Shown: positions 13,761-16,599 of the stretch, one piece after another
Position numbering within the stretch: position 1 is the stretch's first letter
Layout of the letters: every line of letters begins with the position of its first letter
Assembly: GCA_964383905.1 (NCBI GenBank)
Contig: CAYLJO010000141.1
Coordinates: 1 to 16,599 of the forward strand
DNA from: CAYLJO01 sp964383905
Lineage (GTDB): Bacteria > Acidobacteriota > Blastocatellia > Pyrinomonadales > Pyrinomonadaceae
DNA length: 16,599 nt
Direction: 5' to 3'
Made by a program: the position numbers and the translations under genes
The notes under the pieces: model-generated
What the model saw: the letters and a program-made list of their open reading frames with translations, nothing else
The model's database searches: none
What the model was told of the DNA's origin: nothing

Positions 13761-16532
13761 ATGCGTATCTTAATCACGGCATTTGCTCCTCTAGTGCTGG
13801 TCTCCGCCGCATTTGCTCAATCCCAAACAGGAGCTTTGATCGGTATCATTAGCAGTCCCCATCAGGAAAGCCTGGCCGGGGTAAAAGTTCATCTTTCAGG
13901 AGGAGACACTCAACCGCTCATCTCTGATACAACGACGGACAAAGCAGGCCGGTTTGAATTCGTGGGCCTTTCTCCGGGGGATTACACGCTGGAACTGTCC
14001 CTCTCCGGGTGGCAGAGCAAGCGCCTGACCCACCTGGAAGTCCGCGCCGCAAGCACCCTCGACCTCAGCATTGCACTCTCGCCGGCTGTCCCAACCGCTT
14101 CTGCCCCAGGCCCTTCGCCGCGCAGTCTTGATCGCGACGCGTGGTGGGGCATGCGATTTGGGAAAGTCTCGATTCATAAGCTTCCGACTGCTCGAAGGGT
14201 ATGGTCGCTGCTTGAGAATCAGGAGACTTCGACCGTCACGGACAGGCTCGATACCGGCGGGCTCGAGACGGGAAGACCTGCTCGCTTCGGCGCGCTCGGC
14301 GCCTCCTGGACGGAGAACCAGTACACTCTGGATGGCTTTGACGTGACCGACCCATACATCCCCGGCCGCCCTCTGACCGATCCTGATTTTGATGCGCTCG
14401 CCGATGTTACTGCCGTCACTGCGGCGAAACCCGCATTGTTCTACGGTTCCGGCGTCAACCTGATGTTGAGCACCCCACAGCCACCCGCAAGTTTTCACGG
14501 CACGGCTCGATTGTTCTATTCTAACCACGCTCTGCAAAGCGATAACATGGATGCCCGTCTGACCCGGCTCGGATTTCCCGGGCCGGAGCGACTGAATCAT
14601 TTGGTAGACGGAAGCGCGCAACTCGGCGGAAAGCTGCCGCCGACCCGGGCGTCCTGGCCTTTTTTCATATCCCTCTCGACCCAGCAACTCTCGAAAGAGA
14701 TGGGCGGCTTTGCCGCGCCGATTGACGCGCACGTCTATCACGTTCTGACAAAGCTCACGCCACTCTCACGCGGCACCAAGCGCCTGGACCTGCTCTACGC
14801 CGGCCAACACATATTTAACTCGCGTGAGGGGGCTAAACCGGGCGCGGAACCGGATGCCACCGGGCGGGGCAACGACAATTTCCATCAGTTCCAGGCGCGC
14901 TGGCGTAGCTTCTCCGGCGCTTCGACAGTATTCGACATCGGTTTCGGAGTTGCTCACGCGATCATCTCCTCAGGGATCCAGCCCGGGGCACCCGGAACGA
15001 GCGCGATCGACTTGCCGCTGATGACGGTGCGTGGCTCCTCCCCGCTCTCTTTCGCAGGCGTGCGCACGCGCTACGAGATGAACGCCTTGATCCAAACAGC
15101 CCGCGAGGGGCCAATGGGTAGTCACAGTCTGAGCTTCGGTGGCGCTTTTGATCGAAGTAATATCACGAATCGCTGGGACGCGTTGGGCGGGATCGAACAA
15201 ATTCTGGTTGAAGGCGTGGGCACTGAAGTAACACGGTGGAATACACCAACACGGGCTCGCCAGCATCTACAGAACTTCACCCTGTTTGCGCAAGACGCCT
15301 GGCGTCCCCTTAAGTGGCTGGCCATTCCGCTTGGCCTGCGCTTCGAAAAGTCATCGGGCCGGTCGGCCGCCGCAAGTAACCGAGTTAACTGGACAACAAT
15401 CGAGCCGCGCGCGGGCCTTGTCATTCCGCTTCGACCGCGCGGGTTGGTTCTGCGAGCCAGTTGGTCGCGTTACGGGCACCTGTTGCAGGGGCGCTATCTT
15501 GATTTCGGGAACCCGTCGGCGCTCGGTGGGCAGATCTTTCGCTGGCAGGACTCCGACGGTGACCGGCAGGTCCAGCCGCCGGAGATCACACAGTTGCTCC
15601 GCGCCTTCGGAGGTCCGTACTCGGCTCTCGACAGAGGCCTCAGGCGACCGTTCACCGATGAAATCAGCCTGGGACTGGAAAAGCGATTCGGACGGCGCTT
15701 TCAGGCGCGCGTGCGCTTCTTTCGCCGGGACGATCATCGCCCGATCGAGGTCGTCAACACGGGTGTTCCTTTTTCTAGTTACGTACCGACGAGGGTCATC
15801 GATCCCGGCAATGATGGGATCCTCGGCACCTCAGATGACCAAGTCCTCATACTTTATAACCGGCAGCCTTCCGCCCTCGGCAAGGATTTCCTTGTGCTCA
15901 CAAATCCGCCCGGTTACCGCGCCAGCTATCAAGGGCTGGAAGTAGAATTACTGAAGCCGTTTGCACGCCACTGGGAGGCCTCGGCCAGCTTCGCGGCGAT
16001 ACAAACCTCGGCCCCGACCAACCCGGGCAATGCCGTCTTCGAGAATGATACGGGAGTTATTGAGAACGACGCCGGGGTCGTCAGCGCTTTGGGGGCTGAT
16101 CCGAATACGCTGCTATTCGCCACGAGCAGGACCTACTTCGATCGTGGCTTTACCGGGAAGCTGACGGGATATTATCACGCGCCGTACGGCATTCGGCTGG
16201 GGGCCATCACGAAATACTATGACGGCTTACCGTTCGGCCGACTGCTGTTTGTCAACGGGTTCAATCAGGGGCTATTCTTCGTGAGGGCGACGCCGCGGGC
16301 AGACTTCGGAGCATTCAGGACCCAGTTCAACCTGACCCTTGACGTACGTGTCGCACGTGAATTCAGTGTGCGGCGGGGCAGGATTGCGGTCGATTTTGAT
16401 TGCTTCAATCTTCTCAATTTGAACAAAAACACGGTGGAAGCCGATCTGACGAGCCCCACCTTTGCCCGGCGGGTGCCGCTGGCGATCCAGGCCCCTCGCG
16501 TCATCCGCCTTGGCCTGGAGTGGAATTTTTAA
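13761..16532 (+). CDS. TonB-dependent receptor, Oar-like
   Basis: 923 residues from ATG 13761, chosen because AAGG lies 5 nt upstream and a clear signal peptide follows (cut after AAFA, residue 19); the frame is open back to 13605 but those residues overlap the PAP2 end and look non-coding. Residues 22-107 are a carboxypeptidase-regulatory-like beta domain (GALIGIISSP, AGRFEFVGLSPGDYTLEL). Residues about 120-240 are plug-like (YTLDGFDVTDPY), and the rest is beta-barrel, ending in RLGLEWNF with the terminal Phe used for outer-membrane assembly. Two acidic loops, DSDGDRQVQPPE (about 597-608) and DPGNDGILGTSDD (about 681-693), resemble calcium-binding repeats. The substrate is unknown. Only a few such proteins are characterised; acidobacterial genomes carry many copies. 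No TonB or SusD-like gene adjoins. Confidence 0.88.
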   Translation: MRILITAFAPLVLVSAAFAQSQTGALIGIISSPHQESLAGVKVHLSGGDTQPLISDTTTDKAGRFEFVGLSPGDYTLELSLSGWQSKRLTHLEVRAASTLDLSIALSPAVPTASAPGPSPRSLDRDAWWGMRFGKVSIHKLPTARRVWSLLENQETSTVTDRLDTGGLETGRPARFGALGASWTENQYTLDGFDVTDPYIPGRPLTDPDFDALADVTAVTAAKPALFYGSGVNLMLSTPQPPASFHGTARLFYSNHALQSDNMDARLTRLGFPGPERLNHLVDGSAQLGGKLPPTRASWPFFISLSTQQLSKEMGGFAAPIDAHVYHVLTKLTPLSRGTKRLDLLYAGQHIFNSREGAKPGAEPDATGRGNDNFHQFQARWRSFSGASTVFDIGFGVAHAIISSGIQPGAPGTSAIDLPLMTVRGSSPLSFAGVRTRYEMNALIQTAREGPMGSHSLSFGGAFDRSNITNRWDALGGIEQILVEGVGTEVTRWNTPTRARQHLQNFTLFAQDAWRPLKWLAIPLGLRFEKSSGRSAAASNRVNWTTIEPRAGLVIPLRPRGLVLRASWSRYGHLLQGRYLDFGNPSALGGQIFRWQDSDGDRQVQPPEITQLLRAFGGPYSALDRGLRRPFTDEISLGLEKRFGRRFQARVRFFRRDDHRPIEVVNTGVPFSSYVPTRVIDPGNDGILGTSDDQVLILYNRQPSALGKDFLVLTNPPGYRASYQGLEVELLKPFARHWEASASFAAIQTSAPTNPGNAVFENDTGVIENDAGVVSALGADPNTLLFATSRTYFDRGFTGKLTGYYHAPYGIRLGAITKYYDGLPFGRLLFVNGFNQGLFFVRATPRADFGAFRTQFNLTLDVRVAREFSVRRGRIAVDFDCFNLLNLNKNTVEADLTSPTFARRVPLAIQAPRVIRLGLEWNF

Positions 16533-16599
16533 CCCCGCCCGGTTCTATCGCCCGCAGTCCGCGTTGGTGTGGGTGACAGTTCCAAACCGCAGCTGGTAC

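Noticed and set aside
1..16599. CRISPR arrays, insertion sequences, integrases, rRNA or tRNA genes
   Set aside because: No spaced repeat array, transposase or recombinase frame, terminal inverted repeats or RNA gene signature was seen on either strand.

Overview
The window looks like a metagenome-derived fragment of an Acidobacteriota-type genome. The evidence is a fused ADOP permease under PadR control, an Oar-like TonB-dependent receptor, the GC-rich coding style, and a 100-N scaffold gap. The assignment to phylum is inference from gene families; no rRNA or marker gene is present.

Layout, left to right. (1) 1-2573: a leftward PadR regulator and ADOP-type ABC permease, the permease cut by the window edge, with a near-consensus promoter overlapped by repeated operator-like sites. 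(2) 2574-3095: non-coding. (3) 3096-6971: a leftward sulfur cluster, in transcription order peroxiredoxin, CysM-like cysteine synthase, JAMM (Mec-like) metallopeptidase, and a single polypeptide joining a ubiquitin-like sulfur carrier (CysO/MoaD/ThiS type), an E1-like adenylyltransferase and a rhodanese. This matches the parts list of the CysO-dependent cysteine pathway known from Mycobacterium, with carrier and activating enzyme fused. A structured leader with alternative hairpins lies upstream. (4) 6972-7586: an XRE-cupin regulator with an inverted repeat at its start. (5) 7794-11330: a leftward aromatic amino-acid operon, in transcription order chorismate mutase, prephenate dehydratase, DAHP synthase, prephenate dehydrogenase. 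(6) 11377-12006: an ECF sigma factor gene, leftward. (7) 12007-16532: a divergent region with an assembly gap, then a rightward PAP2 phosphatase and a large TonB-dependent receptor.

The most notable find is the leader of the aromatic operon. Downstream of a strong promoter (TTGACA-18-TATAGT) is a 23-codon reading frame in which seven of ten consecutive residues are Phe or Tyr. Its last codons can pair with the 5' arm of a 13-bp terminator-like hairpin that precedes the chorismate mutase gene. This is the arrangement expected for ribosome-mediated attenuation sensing both Phe and Tyr, fitting an operon that makes both. The second notable find is the carrier-E1-rhodanese fusion, whose Gly-Gly is buried inside the chain next to a gene for a JAMM protease that could free it.

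The 100-N gap is flanked by an exact 55-bp duplication, most likely two overlapping contigs left unmerged, so the PAP2 upstream region is probably continuous and single-copy in the real genome.
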